A program made the translations under genes and the position numbers. A DNA stretch of 64,000 nucleotides, from the NCBI GenBank assembly GCA_900315125.1, contig OMXT01000008.1:27090-91089 (forward strand). Reading direction: 5' to 3'. Of this stretch, positions 52,401 to 59,848 are shown in pieces. The stretch comes from an uncultured Eubacteriales bacterium. GTDB lineage: Bacteria > Bacillota > Clostridia > Peptostreptococcales > Anaerovoracaceae. Each line of letters begins with the position of its first letter. Within the stretch, counting starts at the first letter, position 1. Below the pieces are notes generated by a model. That model worked only from the letters and a program-made list of their open reading frames with translations. It searched no databases and was not told where the DNA came from.

Positions 52401-52800
52401 GCAGAACGGTGCGCTCAAGGCAGAAGTTCTGTATGACGGTGAGGGAGATACTCCGGTATTTAAGAACACATATACACCGGGCGGCGACAAGCCGGATAAT
52501 CCGAATAACCCGGATAATCCGGATAAACCCGATAATCCGGATAAGCCGAGCAAGCCGGATCATCCGGGCGGAGGCGGGGATAACCCCGGAGATAATCCGC
52601 ATAGCAACCACAACGGCGGCAATTCCGGATCGGGCGGCTCCAACAGCGGGAACAGCGCGGCATCCTCCGGCACACCGGCGACCGGTGACCAGGCGCCCAT
52701 CGGCATGTATCTGGGTATACTGGGCGGCGCAGCTGCGGTGCTGACAGGAATGACCGTATATAGAAGGCGCAGAGCGCAGGGAGACCGCAGGGATTCCTAA
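49405..52800 (+). CDS. Large sortase-anchored surface protein with pilin-like repeats
   Basis: 1131 residues. Signal peptide at about 1-38 (RRLLVALMSLTVILGMMPAMGAYA). A choice-of-anchor-A-like domain ends near residue 350 (VGAIIAPEAAVN, SGEWHNV). Three tandem ~120-residue repeats follow, each opening YKLxxxKxMxxP and containing IHVYK or FRVYN, then two FctA/Spy0128-type pilin domains (LEGKKLQDQEFEF, LEGRDLKDGEFTF). The tail is Asn/Asp/Pro/Lys-rich, with sorting signal TPATGD (about 1089), a hydrophobic helix and RRRR. TPATG is a variant of LPxTG. The start at 49405 has GGAG upstream. A Cna/FctA layout suggests an adhesin or pilus-like fibre. Mid-gene base composition is clearly lower in GC than its neighbours, suggesting transfer. 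No sortase gene lies nearby. Confidence 0.9.
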   Translation: MKKERTNNRFARRLLVALMSLTVILGMMPAMGAYAEDPADGGTASAAENNTRWTQIYLPPAADAGEPYDAGTKPLSDILKEAMNFGIVTETFTLEGGDAETNVAAKVAKCTSQTGNDLTNDAVQTFIFGEVDDVFNIKGEDAIVKCTADDAAKIRALGSTRLTYQNDTKANLDAEVQGMIDNVINRSTAMAQTTPTATVTPNYSSQKYELDISDQPAGTYYVTIPDDMWSGDENGLYTMTTTQSDGTEISQKVNAISKENGKLQIKKNDNQTIIFNVPSSGDLSMEKFYINDQGADALTGSSGYDSAKTLIWNFPNASSLNIKGSVVGAIIAPEAAVNTAATSAGWLVSKSVTVTSGEWHNVNQKIKAPVVSNLSYKLNMSKSMGYPDNVTQNKISKIKGTITFRVYNSDKSQAVTSEKTVEVRGGTVSANVQFDESLPSGTYWVKETFNKDLMDSLKDAGVVNIPDFAARLTPSNSADASSEIKNASAALTNTYHSYKLKVTKSISLPQNITDENKKKIDGVIEIHVYKDAEKTQKIGTGKEITVTDGIAGVPEKKDSDSVTFDATDGIDGPGPYYVTESYSADSDLAKGLDTADLNSNPNTVTFTAGTTTSVSTLNQANEITLQKDTTTDVSFTNAYCEKEYKLHVNKVMNVPEKLRNGINGDIKIHVYKSYKDGALSDEITKDPTSNIIHVEDGVVRGDGLNFTKKDGITDEGPYYITEEVCDNLAKSISETGINATPAVSVTYGENTDGNTTGQIAEVKVKGNDTAYITFTNSYDMPTPTDVQFNATKKLEGKKLQDQEFEFCLKGSDGNIISTTRNNADGAIVFPPIHYTDAGTYTYTISEVNTGKPGVTFDNTTRLVEVTVSNNGGVLNAVAKYDGNEIAQPFSNKYETPKQSDNPGTNDQPKSTYATISAEKMLEGRDLKDGEFTFTLSGKDESGKDMTLSATNDADGKISFQPITFTKAGTYTYTLKEELGKAENVTYDSSEKTVTVNVTEQNGALKAEVLYDGEGDTPVFKNTYTPGGDKPDNPNNPDNPDKPDNPDKPSKPDHPGGGGDNPGDNPHSNHNGGNSGSGGSNSGNSAASSGTPATGDQAPIGMYLGILGGAAAVLTGMTVYRRRRAQGDRRDS

Positions 52801-52908
52801 ACGAGGCGATAACAGTGTGGTGCCGAATGTCGGACGCATGAATCTGCTGGAATTACAGGGCCATCGCCTAATTACGCTTTGTAAAAACTGATATCAAAAT
52901 GAAGCGAA

Positions 52909-52956
52909 AGACTGTCTCGCGAGAAGTGAAGTACTTCTTGTGAGGCAGCCTTTTTT
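52909..52956 (+). terminator. Terminator of the surface-protein gene
   Basis: Stem of about 19 pairs with G-T pairs between AGACTGTCTCGCGAGAAGT and ACTTCTTGTGAGGCAGCCT, 5-nt loop, then TTTTTT. Lies 108 nt after the stop. Confidence 0.85.
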
Positions 52957-53062
52957 GGATGCGGGTTTGCGCCAGTGTGATGGACTGGCGAAGGGTGAGG
53001 TGCGGTTGGCTGATCTCAAAACTGGAGGGGAAGTGATAGTGATTGCACCACGGTGCGTCCGG

Positions 53063-53371
53063 TTAATGATGATCTTTTGGGATGAATTCCAGTCTAAGAT
53101 TCATGTCCATGCCATCAGCAAGTTTCTTAAGCATGTTAAGACTGGGGTTTCTGGTACCGTTCTCAATTTTACTGATATCCGCCTGGCTCATGCCCACCTT
53201 CTCCGCTAGTTCCTTTTGCTTCATATTCCGGCTTGCTCTTGCATCGACGAGAGCGCGGATAATATCAAATTCCGGCTGCTGTGTTTCATAGTGGCGCCGA
53301 AATTCAGGATCATTCATCTGCTCCTGGAAATACGTGTCGAATGTTTTATACTTGCGATTACTTGCTGCCAT
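53063..53371 (-). CDS. XRE-family antitoxin-like DNA-binding protein
   Basis: 102 residues. A helix-turn-helix of the Cro/C1 type spans about residues 45-95 (KQKELAEKVGMSQADISKIENGTRNPS). The N-terminus has FDTYFQEQMNDPEFRRHYETQQPEFD, typical of HigA-like antitoxins paired with Gp49/HigB toxins. The start at 53371 is preferred over GTG at 53383 because AGG then lies six bases upstream. The gene for the partner toxin, just upstream on the same strand, is truncated (see 53393-53491). A perfect 20-bp palindrome upstream is a likely autoregulatory operator. Confidence 0.82.
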   Translation of the reverse strand: MAASNRKYKTFDTYFQEQMNDPEFRRHYETQQPEFDIIRALVDARASRNMKQKELAEKVGMSQADISKIENGTRNPSLNMLKKLADGMDMNLRLEFIPKDHH

Positions 53372-53392
53372 CTCTTGCCTCACATTGCTGTT

Positions 53393-53491
53393 TCAGGAAA
53401 TCGTTCCTAGCATTTTGGTATCAAGGGAGTCTAAAAACTCTTCCGCGGGCCGGGTGCCGGTTTGTGTCTCATAAAAAATTACATGAAACAT
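53393..53491 (-). pseudogene. Truncated HigB/Gp49-type toxin
   Basis: A 32-residue open frame starting MFHVIFYETQTGTRPAEEFL, matching the N-terminus of Gp49/HigB-type toxins of about 110 residues (they begin similarly with an I/V-x-FY strand and an E-F-L-D-S-L helix). It ends at TGA, leaving only about 20 nt before the antitoxin start, so roughly 80 C-terminal residues have been lost. It lies directly downstream of a promoter-like AT-rich region and the 20-bp palindrome. Interpretation as a decayed toxin is inference from the N-terminal resemblance and the gene order. Confidence 0.6.
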
Positions 53492-53513
53492 TATATCCAG
53501 TCCTTATAATATA

Positions 53514-53533
53514 TTATGGCATATATGCCATAA
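53514..53533. promoter_or_regulatory. Perfect 20-bp palindrome, probable antitoxin operator
   Basis: TTATGGCATATATGCCATAA, exactly self-complementary, 23 nt upstream of the truncated toxin start. Type II antitoxins with a Cro/C1 fold commonly bind such sites to repress their own operon. Confidence 0.65.
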
Positions 53534-53564
53534 ATTAAGAAGTGTAAGCTGTTCTCTTCCGCAA

Positions 53565-54404
53565 TTATTTCCCGGTGTAAAGTTCGCCTCTTGCCCGTGC
53601 AGTGCTGGCGGCGAGGGTTGCCCATGTTTCTGCTATGCGGAGCCAGTCCTGTGATGGCTCTCCGAAGTACATGCGAACGAGATGACGGGCGGCAGATATA
53701 TCTAAAGGTGAGTTTTCTGTTTCCAGTGTTGTGATCAGTTGTATCCCGGGATGAATGCCTGCGTCTTTATATTTTATAAATTTTCCGGCGTTTGACTCCA
53801 AATACTGCGGATCGTCCAGCAGGCCAAGATGTTCCCAGTAATACAGCCTGTAATTTAATGGCGACAGGAGAAGAAAATCCGGAGAAACAATCTGGCCTCC
53901 GATCTGGATCACGGCATCGTAAATAATTGGAATGCCTTCGTCCGTTACCATGTCGCAGATCAGCGCCTCCGACTTGGAGCGAGTTAGCCAGCCAGCCTTT
54001 GTTGGGTAACGATGATATTCATCTTTGTAATGATTGAAATTCCACGCCTGCGTCAGCCACTTTTCTATCTGCTTCACGCCGCAGGCCTGGTAGACACGGT
54101 CGGGCAGCGTGCGGTATGCCATGCCAAGATCATGACGGAGCAGGTTGGGGTCGACCAGATGGGGATCGCAGCCTTTTTCCAGCATCCGAGAGGCCTTCTG
54201 ATAATAGTGAAATGCGCTGATCTGAAGGACCTTATGGTTTGGCTATCCGATGTAACGCTGCGGGTGGTCGGGGATGGACTTGTCGAAAACGGTGTAATAT
54301 TCGCGGCCGTTATTCCGGCGGCAGATCAGGCGTTTGTCTTTATAATGATTGAGTCTGGACATTTCTGTATGGAATGTCTTGATCAGATCGTCCCTGCATT
54401 TCAT
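53565..54404 (-). pseudogene. Unknown protein with PD-(D/E)xK-like core, interrupted by amber stop
   Basis: One continuous reading frame of 279 sense codons broken only by TAG at codon 54 (54245-54243). The 5' part (53 residues, MKCRDDLIKTFHTEMSRLNH...) has AGGAGG six bases before its ATG and a promoter upstream. The 3' part can restart at 54185 (MLEKGCDPHL, 206 residues). Residues SKSEALICD, IQIGGQIVSPDFLLLSP and YYWEHLGL resemble the E-x(n)-D-x(n)-E/QxK-like core of restriction-type nucleases, although the last motif is not canonical. I do not recognise a named family. Either the gene is dying, or the downstream part is still made by reinitiation. Confidence 0.65.
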
Positions 54405-54452
54405 GGTACTCCTCCTTTTGCTTATGGTAAATATAACATTAAATGTAAAATC

Positions 54453-54481
54453 ATGGTATCATCGACTGTGACCAATGTCAA
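54453..54481 (-). promoter_or_regulatory. Promoter of the interrupted gene
   Basis: On the minus strand TTGACA (54481-54476), 17-bp spacer, TACCAT (54458-54453), about 50 nt before the ATG at 54404. Adjacent to it at 54431-54439 is a lone ATATAACAT resembling a right half-site of the five-unit modules. Confidence 0.6.
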
Positions 54482-54513
54482 TGTGAGTTTTTCGGATCGG
54501 TACTAAAACGCAT

Positions 54514-54846
54514 AAGTTAAATCAATCTTGCCGAGGCAAGTGTGTTGATATACTTTGCAGAAGTTGCAGGAGGCATAAGTTATATCGATTGCTGCAATAC
54601 GAGCTTAGAAATATAATTTATCTGGCTTGAGGGGTTTAAAGTTCGTTTGACCGTTATATTAATCACAGCTGCTTGGTAAGAAAAATATAATTTTACGATT
54701 TACAGTCACGTAAAATGAGCTAGCCGTTATATTAGAACATATAAAATTTGCCGGATGATATAATATATCCGTATGGAGGAAGGTAAAAGTTATATTTTTG
54801 GAAGCCTTCTGGTCGAGACAATATAACTTATGATCCGATTCGTACC
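54514..54846 (+). repeat. Five-unit half-site module, copy C
   Basis: Units at 54514-54555, 54577-54619, 54651-54693, 54724-54766 and 54787-54829; starts are 63, 74, 73 and 63 nt apart. Left half-sites AAGTTAAATC, AAGTTATATC, CCGTTATATT, CCGTTATATT, AAGTTATATT; right half-sites ATATACTT, ATATAATTT (twice), ATATAATAT, ATATAACTT. The end tag TGATCCGATTCGTACC is at 54831-54846. It sits in the divergent spacer before the FAD-protein gene and is homologous, unit by unit, to inverted copy D. Confidence 0.92.
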
Positions 54847-54895
54847 AGCGGCAGGCGAAGGACGGAATTCGAGCGCTGAACCGGGCGGTCGAAAG

Positions 54896-54924
54896 TAGAC
54901 GGAACCGGCGCTTTAGTGTAAAAT
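54896..54924 (+). promoter_or_regulatory. Promoter predicting a leaderless mRNA
   Basis: TAGACG (54896-54901), 17-bp spacer, TAAAAT (54919-54924). The expected start site, about 7 nt later, falls on the ATG at 54931. No ribosome site precedes either candidate ATG. Confidence 0.45.
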
Positions 54925-54930
54925 ATGGGC

Positions 54931-56457
54931 ATGAGCAGGAAGAAGAAAAGAAAAACCGATTCGGCTCTGCCGGCGGACAGCTCGATCGGCACGCCTGCAG
55001 ATGTGCCGGCGAAGATCCGTGTGGATATCTGCATCGCCGGCGGCGGAGCCGCCGGCATGGCTGCTGCTGTGGCAGCCGCGGAGCGGCTGCGGGACGGCAG
55101 GTCTGGGAACGGCAGGTTAGAAGGCAGCGGGTTTGGAAGGGACAGATCAGTGGGTGCCGGATCTGGAAACAGCAAACCGTGCCGTGGCAATAATGGAACC
55201 AGCAGACCCGGCAGCGGTCAGCCTCCTCGGATCCTGATTGTGGAGAAGATGGATCGGCTGGGACGGAAGCTGAAGGCGACGGGCAACGGCAGGTGTAACC
55301 TGACTAATATCAATGCGGAAGGCTGCCGGGAAGTGCAGGCGTTCTTCGGACATTTGGGCGTCGTCACCCGGGTGGAGGACGGCGGGAGAGTCTACCCCTA
55401 TTCCGGAGATGCGGCGGACGTGGTCGGCGCATTGATAGATCGAATTGCATTGCTGGATGTTCAGGTATTGACCAATACTGAAGTACGGAACGTTCAGTAT
55501 ACGGATCCCGCGGCAGGTCACTCACGGGCGAAAGTCAACTTCCAGCTCCGGTGCGTATGCGGAACCCAGGATGTTACCATAGAAGCGGACCAGCTGCTGA
55601 TCGCCATGGGCGGCAAGGCGGCGCCGCAGTTCGGGACCTGCGGGGACGGGACGAAAATGGCGAGGAGTCTGGGTCTCGAGGTGACCCGGCTGGCGCCGGC
55701 CCTGACGGGCATCGAAACGGTGGAAGACGTAGAGAGCATGGCAGGAGTCCGGGTATGGGCAAACACGGCTTTGTACTATAATAAGAAGAAAATTGCTGAG
55801 GAGGCAGGAGAGGTCCAGTTTAACGACTACGGGATTTCCGGCATCTGCGTAATGAATCTGTCCAGTCGGATTGAGCTGGCTGATGGAGCGTCTGTGCAGG
55901 ATGGGTTCAGGGATTACCGCATAGAGCTGGATTTACTGCCGGAGCTGGAGGGAGCGGCAGATGCGGCGGAGGCGGCAGGTCTGATCCGCCATCAGATGGA
56001 AACGCAGGGCGTTCGGGAGGTCACTAGTCAGGCGCTTCGGAGCATCCTTCGGAAGCCGCTGGCGGAGGCGGTGGCGGAGGCCAGCGGCGGGGATCCGGAG
56101 CAGGCGGGCCGGCTTTTGAAGCGGTACCCGCTCCATGTGAAGAATCTCCGGGGCTGGAAGTACGCTCAGGTGACGAAGGGCGGCGTGAAACTGGAGGAAC
56201 TGGATCCGCAGCGTATGGAGGCGAAACGCGTGCCGGGGCTGTACCTGGCCGGAGAAGTTTTGGATTATGACGGGCCCTGCGGCGGGTGGAATCTGCAGAA
56301 CGCCTGGGTCACGGGGATCCGGGCAGGTCAGGCTATGGCGGAACGGCTGATAGAAGATCAGGCCATGGCGAGTCAGACGATCGCAAGGAATTCAGGCGAA
56401 ACAGAGGCAAATTCAGGCAGAGCAGAGGTAATTTCAGGAGGAACAGAGATAAGATGA
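54931..56457 (+). CDS. HI0933/BaiN-like FAD-dependent oxidoreductase
   Basis: 508 residues. The N-terminal FAD fold is split: the dinucleotide loop VDICIAGGGAAGMAA and the conserved VEKMDRLGRKLKATGNGRCNLTN are separated by ~45 residues rich in Gly, Arg, Ser and Asn, an insertion absent from typical members (about 400 residues). C-terminal GLYLAGEVLDYDGPCGGWNLQNAWVTG completes FAD binding. Known relatives include the bile-acid reductase BaiN, but the family is widespread and its usual substrate unknown. The start at 54931 is chosen to fit the promoter; 54925 is the alternative. The last ~20 residues come from a 24-bp tandem repeat, and the stop overlaps the next gene (ATGA). Confidence 0.85.
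   Translation: MSRKKKRKTDSALPADSSIGTPADVPAKIRVDICIAGGGAAGMAAAVAAAERLRDGRSGNGRLEGSGFGRDRSVGAGSGNSKPCRGNNGTSRPGSGQPPRILIVEKMDRLGRKLKATGNGRCNLTNINAEGCREVQAFFGHLGVVTRVEDGGRVYPYSGDAADVVGALIDRIALLDVQVLTNTEVRNVQYTDPAAGHSRAKVNFQLRCVCGTQDVTIEADQLLIAMGGKAAPQFGTCGDGTKMARSLGLEVTRLAPALTGIETVEDVESMAGVRVWANTALYYNKKKIAEEAGEVQFNDYGISGICVMNLSSRIELADGASVQDGFRDYRIELDLLPELEGAADAAEAAGLIRHQMETQGVREVTSQALRSILRKPLAEAVAEASGGDPEQAGRLLKRYPLHVKNLRGWKYAQVTKGGVKLEELDPQRMEAKRVPGLYLAGEVLDYDGPCGGWNLQNAWVTGIRAGQAMAERLIEDQAMASQTIARNSGETEANSGRAEVISGGTEIR
56391..56453 (+). repeat. Imperfect ~24-bp tandem repeat in the oxidoreductase 3' end
   Basis: About 2.6 copies of a unit close to AATTCAGGCAGAGCAGAGG, encoding successive N/I-S-G-x-x-E-A/V/I. 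The last copy supplies the AGGAGG ribosome site for the following gene. Confidence 0.6.
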
Positions 56458-57998
56458 AACAGACCAGATACAGACTGACACAGCTCAAGCTGCGGCTCGA
56501 CGAGTCGCCGAACGTGATCCCGCGGAAGATCAGCCAGAAATTCAGCAAAGGGGACATGAGGGTTTCGGACGTGGAGATCATCCGGCGGTCCGTGGACGCC
56601 CGGAAGAAGTCCGACATCAAACAGGTCTTCACAGTGGATTTCAGCTGCGACCGCAGACTGAACCTGCCGGAAGCGCCGGACATGAGCTATAAGGAAGTCC
56701 CCAGCGGCACGGAGAAACTGGCGAAGCGGCCGGTGATCGTCGGGTTTGGGCCCTGCGGCATGTTCGCCGGCCTGATCCTGGCGGAGCGGGGCTATAAGCC
56801 GGTCATCGTGGAGCGGGGCTACGACATGGACTCGCGGATCAAGGTGGTCAACCAGTTCTGGGAGCGGGGCATCCTGGACCTGGAGTGCAACGTGCAGTAC
56901 GGCGAAGGCGGCGCGGGCACGTTCTCCGACGGCAAGCTGACCTCCGGCATCAAGGATCCGCGGAAGCGCAAGGTCCTGGAGGAGTTCGTGATGGCAGGGG
57001 CCAGGGATGATATCCTTTATGTACAAAGGCCTCACATTGGCACGGATATCCTCCGTTCTGTGGTAAAGAACGTGCGTCAGAAGATCGTCAACCTGGGCGG
57101 CACCGTCATGTTCAACGCGCGGATGAACCGGCTGATCACGGACGAAGGCCGGGTCACCGGACTGGTGGTCCAGCAGGACTATCAGCTGAAACACCTGATG
57201 ACCGACAACCTGATCCTGGCCATCGGCCACAGCTCGAGAGATACCATGGAAAGCCTGCTGGAGAGCGGTTTTGAGATGGGTCAGAAGCCACTGTCTATCG
57301 GCGTTCGGATCGAGCATCCCCAGCAGCTGGTGGATGAGGCACAGTACGGATCCGAGGCGGGCAATCCCTATCTGCCCCATGCGGTCTACAATTTGGCATA
57401 TCATTGCAAGAACGGCAGGGGCGTTTACACATTCTGTATGTGCCCGGGCGGCGAGGTCATCGTTGCGTCCTCTGAGACCGGCGGCGTCGTGACGAACGGC
57501 ATGAGCTACCGCCAGAGAAACAGCGGCACGGCAAACAGTGCTTTGCTCGTGGACGTGCACCTATCCGATTTTGGCGGAGGCGGCGAGCTGGCAGGCGTCA
57601 ACTTCCAGCGGAAATACGAGCGCATCGCCTTTAAGAACGGCGGCGGAAATTACAAGGCGCCTAAGTGTACATGGGCGGATTTCCGGGACGGCACGCCGGC
57701 GGGCCAGCTGGTCATCGAGTGTCTGCCCAGGTTTGCTGTGGACGCGATCCGAGAGGCCATGCCGGAGCTGGGACGGAAGCTCCATGGATTCGACGCGGAC
57801 GACGCAGTCATGACCGCTGTAGAGACCCGCAGTTCTTCTCCGGTTCGCATGATCCGGGATGAGAATATGGAAAGCAATATTAAAGGCATTTTTCCCGGCG
57901 GCGAAGGGGCCGGCTACGCGGGCGGCATCATGAGCTCTGCCGTGGACGGCATCAAACTGGCTGAGAATATCATCCGCCAGTACGCGCCGATGGAATAA
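56454..57998 (+). CDS. FAD-dependent dehydrogenase, COG2509-like
   Basis: 514 residues. The N-terminal ~95 residues are an ordered helical/strand domain (RLTQLKLRLDES, DVEIIRRSVDARKKSDI), followed by the FAD loop VIVGFGPCGMFAGLILAERG (about 98-118) and GGAGTFSDGKLTSGIKD, a signature of COG2509 flavoproteins of unknown substrate. C-terminal FPGGEGAGYAGGIMSSAVDG closes the flavin site. The start at 56454 overlaps the previous stop and uses the AGGAGG inside the upstream repeat; the longer frame has a low-complexity N-terminus. Two unrelated flavoproteins back to back suggest joint action in one redox process (inference). Confidence 0.88.
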   Translation: MKQTRYRLTQLKLRLDESPNVIPRKISQKFSKGDMRVSDVEIIRRSVDARKKSDIKQVFTVDFSCDRRLNLPEAPDMSYKEVPSGTEKLAKRPVIVGFGPCGMFAGLILAERGYKPVIVERGYDMDSRIKVVNQFWERGILDLECNVQYGEGGAGTFSDGKLTSGIKDPRKRKVLEEFVMAGARDDILYVQRPHIGTDILRSVVKNVRQKIVNLGGTVMFNARMNRLITDEGRVTGLVVQQDYQLKHLMTDNLILAIGHSSRDTMESLLESGFEMGQKPLSIGVRIEHPQQLVDEAQYGSEAGNPYLPHAVYNLAYHCKNGRGVYTFCMCPGGEVIVASSETGGVVTNGMSYRQRNSGTANSALLVDVHLSDFGGGGELAGVNFQRKYERIAFKNGGGNYKAPKCTWADFRDGTPAGQLVIECLPRFAVDAIREAMPELGRKLHGFDADDAVMTAVETRSSSPVRMIRDENMESNIKGIFPGGEGAGYAGGIMSSAVDGIKLAENIIRQYAPME

Positions 57999-58012
57999 TA
58001 ATTGAGTATGGA

Positions 58013-58057
58013 GGCCCGAAAAGGCGGCTGCCCTTATGGCTGCCGCCTTTTCGGGCC
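58013..58057 (+). terminator. Large hairpin between the dehydrogenase and ATPase genes
   Basis: Arms GGCCCGAAAAGGCGGC / GCCGCCTTTTCGGGCC around a 13-nt loop. The T-run is inside the stem, so it may act as terminator or as a stable mRNA barrier. Confidence 0.7.
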
Positions 58058-58084
58058 GATTGGCAAAGAAGGGGAAGGAGAACC

Positions 58085-59815
58085 ATGTCACAGGAACTGA
58101 GGAGAAAACTGAAGGAAATCGATCACAGGGGCTATCCGGCGTATAAGAGTCTGCGGGGACGATATCGGTTCGCCGACTATATGCTGAATATTGAGCACGT
58201 GCAGGGGGATCCCTTTGCGGCGCCTTCTGCTCTCAGCATCACGATCACGGCGGAGGAAGCGGGATTTCCGAAGGACCTTCTTACTGATCCCTCGAATCCT
58301 CTGACTCACCGGAACAGCATCGCTCTGGCGGACGAGCTGCTGCGCCGGTTCGCCTCCGGCTTGCGGCGGGGGTCTCACCAGACGAAGGGCTCCGGCAAAA
58401 GCGGATCCCTTTCCTGCGCGGTGCCGGGCCAGGAAGTGCTGGAGCGCAGCGCCTGCTTTTTCAATGGCAAAGGCGACCTGACGGTGAAATTCCTTGTTGG
58501 ATTTCCGGCGGCCGGCAGAACTATACTGGCCGGAGAGCTGGTGAAAATTTTGTTCTCTATCCTGCCGAAGTGCGTCAGCGAAAACCTGCTCTATTCTTCC
58601 CTGCCTGCGGGGCGGCTTGCGGCGGTCAGGAATCTGGCGGAGGATCAGTTGAGCCTGCGGGAGCAGATGAGAGAGGAAGGATTGATCGGCTTCATCGGGG
58701 ACGGCGCTGTTCTCCCGAGAGAAAGCGGTATTTCCCAGAAGCCTCTGAAGGATGCCATTCCGTTCCGCTCCCCCTCGGAGGATCGGATTACGTTCCGGCT
58801 GCCTCACCACGGTGAGATCAGCGGCATGGCGGTTTACCCGGGCATCACGCTGATCATCGGCGGCGGATATCACGGCAAATCTACGCTGCTGGAAGGGCTG
58901 GAGCGGGGCATCTATGATCATATCGCCGGGGACGGGCGGGAGTTTGTCATGACAGATCCCACCGCCATGCTCGTGCGGGCGGAGGACGGCAGAGGCATCC
59001 ATAATGTCAATATTTCGCCTTTTATCCGAAACCTTCCTAATGGCAAAGACACGGTCCGGTTCAGCAGTGACAATGCCAGCGGCAGCACGTCTCAGGCGGC
59101 TGCTGTCATTGAAAGCGTAGAAGCCGGCTCCCGGGTCCTCCTGATGGATGAGGATACCTGCGCGGCGAACTTTATGATGCGGGATGAACTGATGGAGCAG
59201 ATCGTAGCGGACAACGAAGAGCCCATCGTTCCCTACTGCCGTCGGATGCGTGCGCTCTATGAGGAGCTGGGCGTTTCTACTGTATTGGTCGCCGGGAGCT
59301 CCGGCGCATTCTTCCGTGAGGCGGACCGGGTGATCCAGATGAAGGATTACCAGCCTTATGACGTGACGGAAAAGGTCCGGGCACTGGCAGGAGAACGGGA
59401 TTTGTCGGACGGCCGAGATGTATCGAAGGCTGCTGCTGATGATCTGGCGTCCCTGGATTTCGGCAGCCGGAAACCCGTGTCGGATCCGAAGGTGACGGAG
59501 CCGGTGCGGGGCAGAGTAAAGCATAAGAACCTGGGCAGAGATGGCTTTGTTATAAACCGCGCATCCGCGGATCTGCGGGCACTGGAGCAGATCGTCGACC
59601 GGGACCAGATGGAATTCCTCGCATACCTGACCATTGCCCTGTGCGGACAGATGGACGGAAAGCAGTCTCTGCAGCAGCTGGCGAGCCGGATGATGAAGCG
59701 GATCGAGTCCGCCGGATTCGCCGCGGCAGTGGGCGGGACCCTTCCCGGCAATCTTGCAATGGTCCGTGCCCAGGACATCTATGCTGTGCTGAACCGCTGC
59801 CGGTGGATCCTGTAA
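58085..59815 (+). CDS. ABC-class ATPase (COG3044/PF09818 type)
   Basis: 576 residues. P-loop IIGGGYHGKSTLLEG (about residues 256-270), signature-like SGSTSQAAAVIESVEAG and Walker B RVLLMDEDTCAANFMMRD; an N-terminal ~220-residue domain and a C-terminal helical domain flank it. The family includes trypanosomal MRB1590, an RNA-editing-complex protein that binds RNA, but the bacterial role is not settled. The hydrophobic content is low, so it is soluble, not a transporter. GGGGAAGGAG precedes the ATG. It closes the three-gene block lying between inverted modules C and D. Confidence 0.85.
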   Translation: MSQELRRKLKEIDHRGYPAYKSLRGRYRFADYMLNIEHVQGDPFAAPSALSITITAEEAGFPKDLLTDPSNPLTHRNSIALADELLRRFASGLRRGSHQTKGSGKSGSLSCAVPGQEVLERSACFFNGKGDLTVKFLVGFPAAGRTILAGELVKILFSILPKCVSENLLYSSLPAGRLAAVRNLAEDQLSLREQMREEGLIGFIGDGAVLPRESGISQKPLKDAIPFRSPSEDRITFRLPHHGEISGMAVYPGITLIIGGGYHGKSTLLEGLERGIYDHIAGDGREFVMTDPTAMLVRAEDGRGIHNVNISPFIRNLPNGKDTVRFSSDNASGSTSQAAAVIESVEAGSRVLLMDEDTCAANFMMRDELMEQIVADNEEPIVPYCRRMRALYEELGVSTVLVAGSSGAFFREADRVIQMKDYQPYDVTEKVRALAGERDLSDGRDVSKAAADDLASLDFGSRKPVSDPKVTEPVRGRVKHKNLGRDGFVINRASADLRALEQIVDRDQMEFLAYLTIALCGQMDGKQSLQQLASRMMKRIESAGFAAAVGGTLPGNLAMVRAQDIYAVLNRCRWIL

Positions 59816-59848
59816 AGAGAAACGGCTGCGAGCTGAGAGTGGCGAACT
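59816..59848. other. Short spacer after the ATPase gene
   Basis: Between the ATPase stop and the tag of module D. No terminator recognised. Confidence 0.4.

Noticed and set aside
54243-54245. TAG read as pyrrolysine
   Set aside because: No pyl genes are in view, and other genes here (msmK, cdaR, glmS, ahcY) end in TAG, so it is an ordinary stop.
54514-54846. Integron attC sites or dif/Xer sites
   Set aside because: GTT/AAC trinucleotides are present but in the opposite order to attC, no integrase is nearby, and the 28-bp dif core is not matched.
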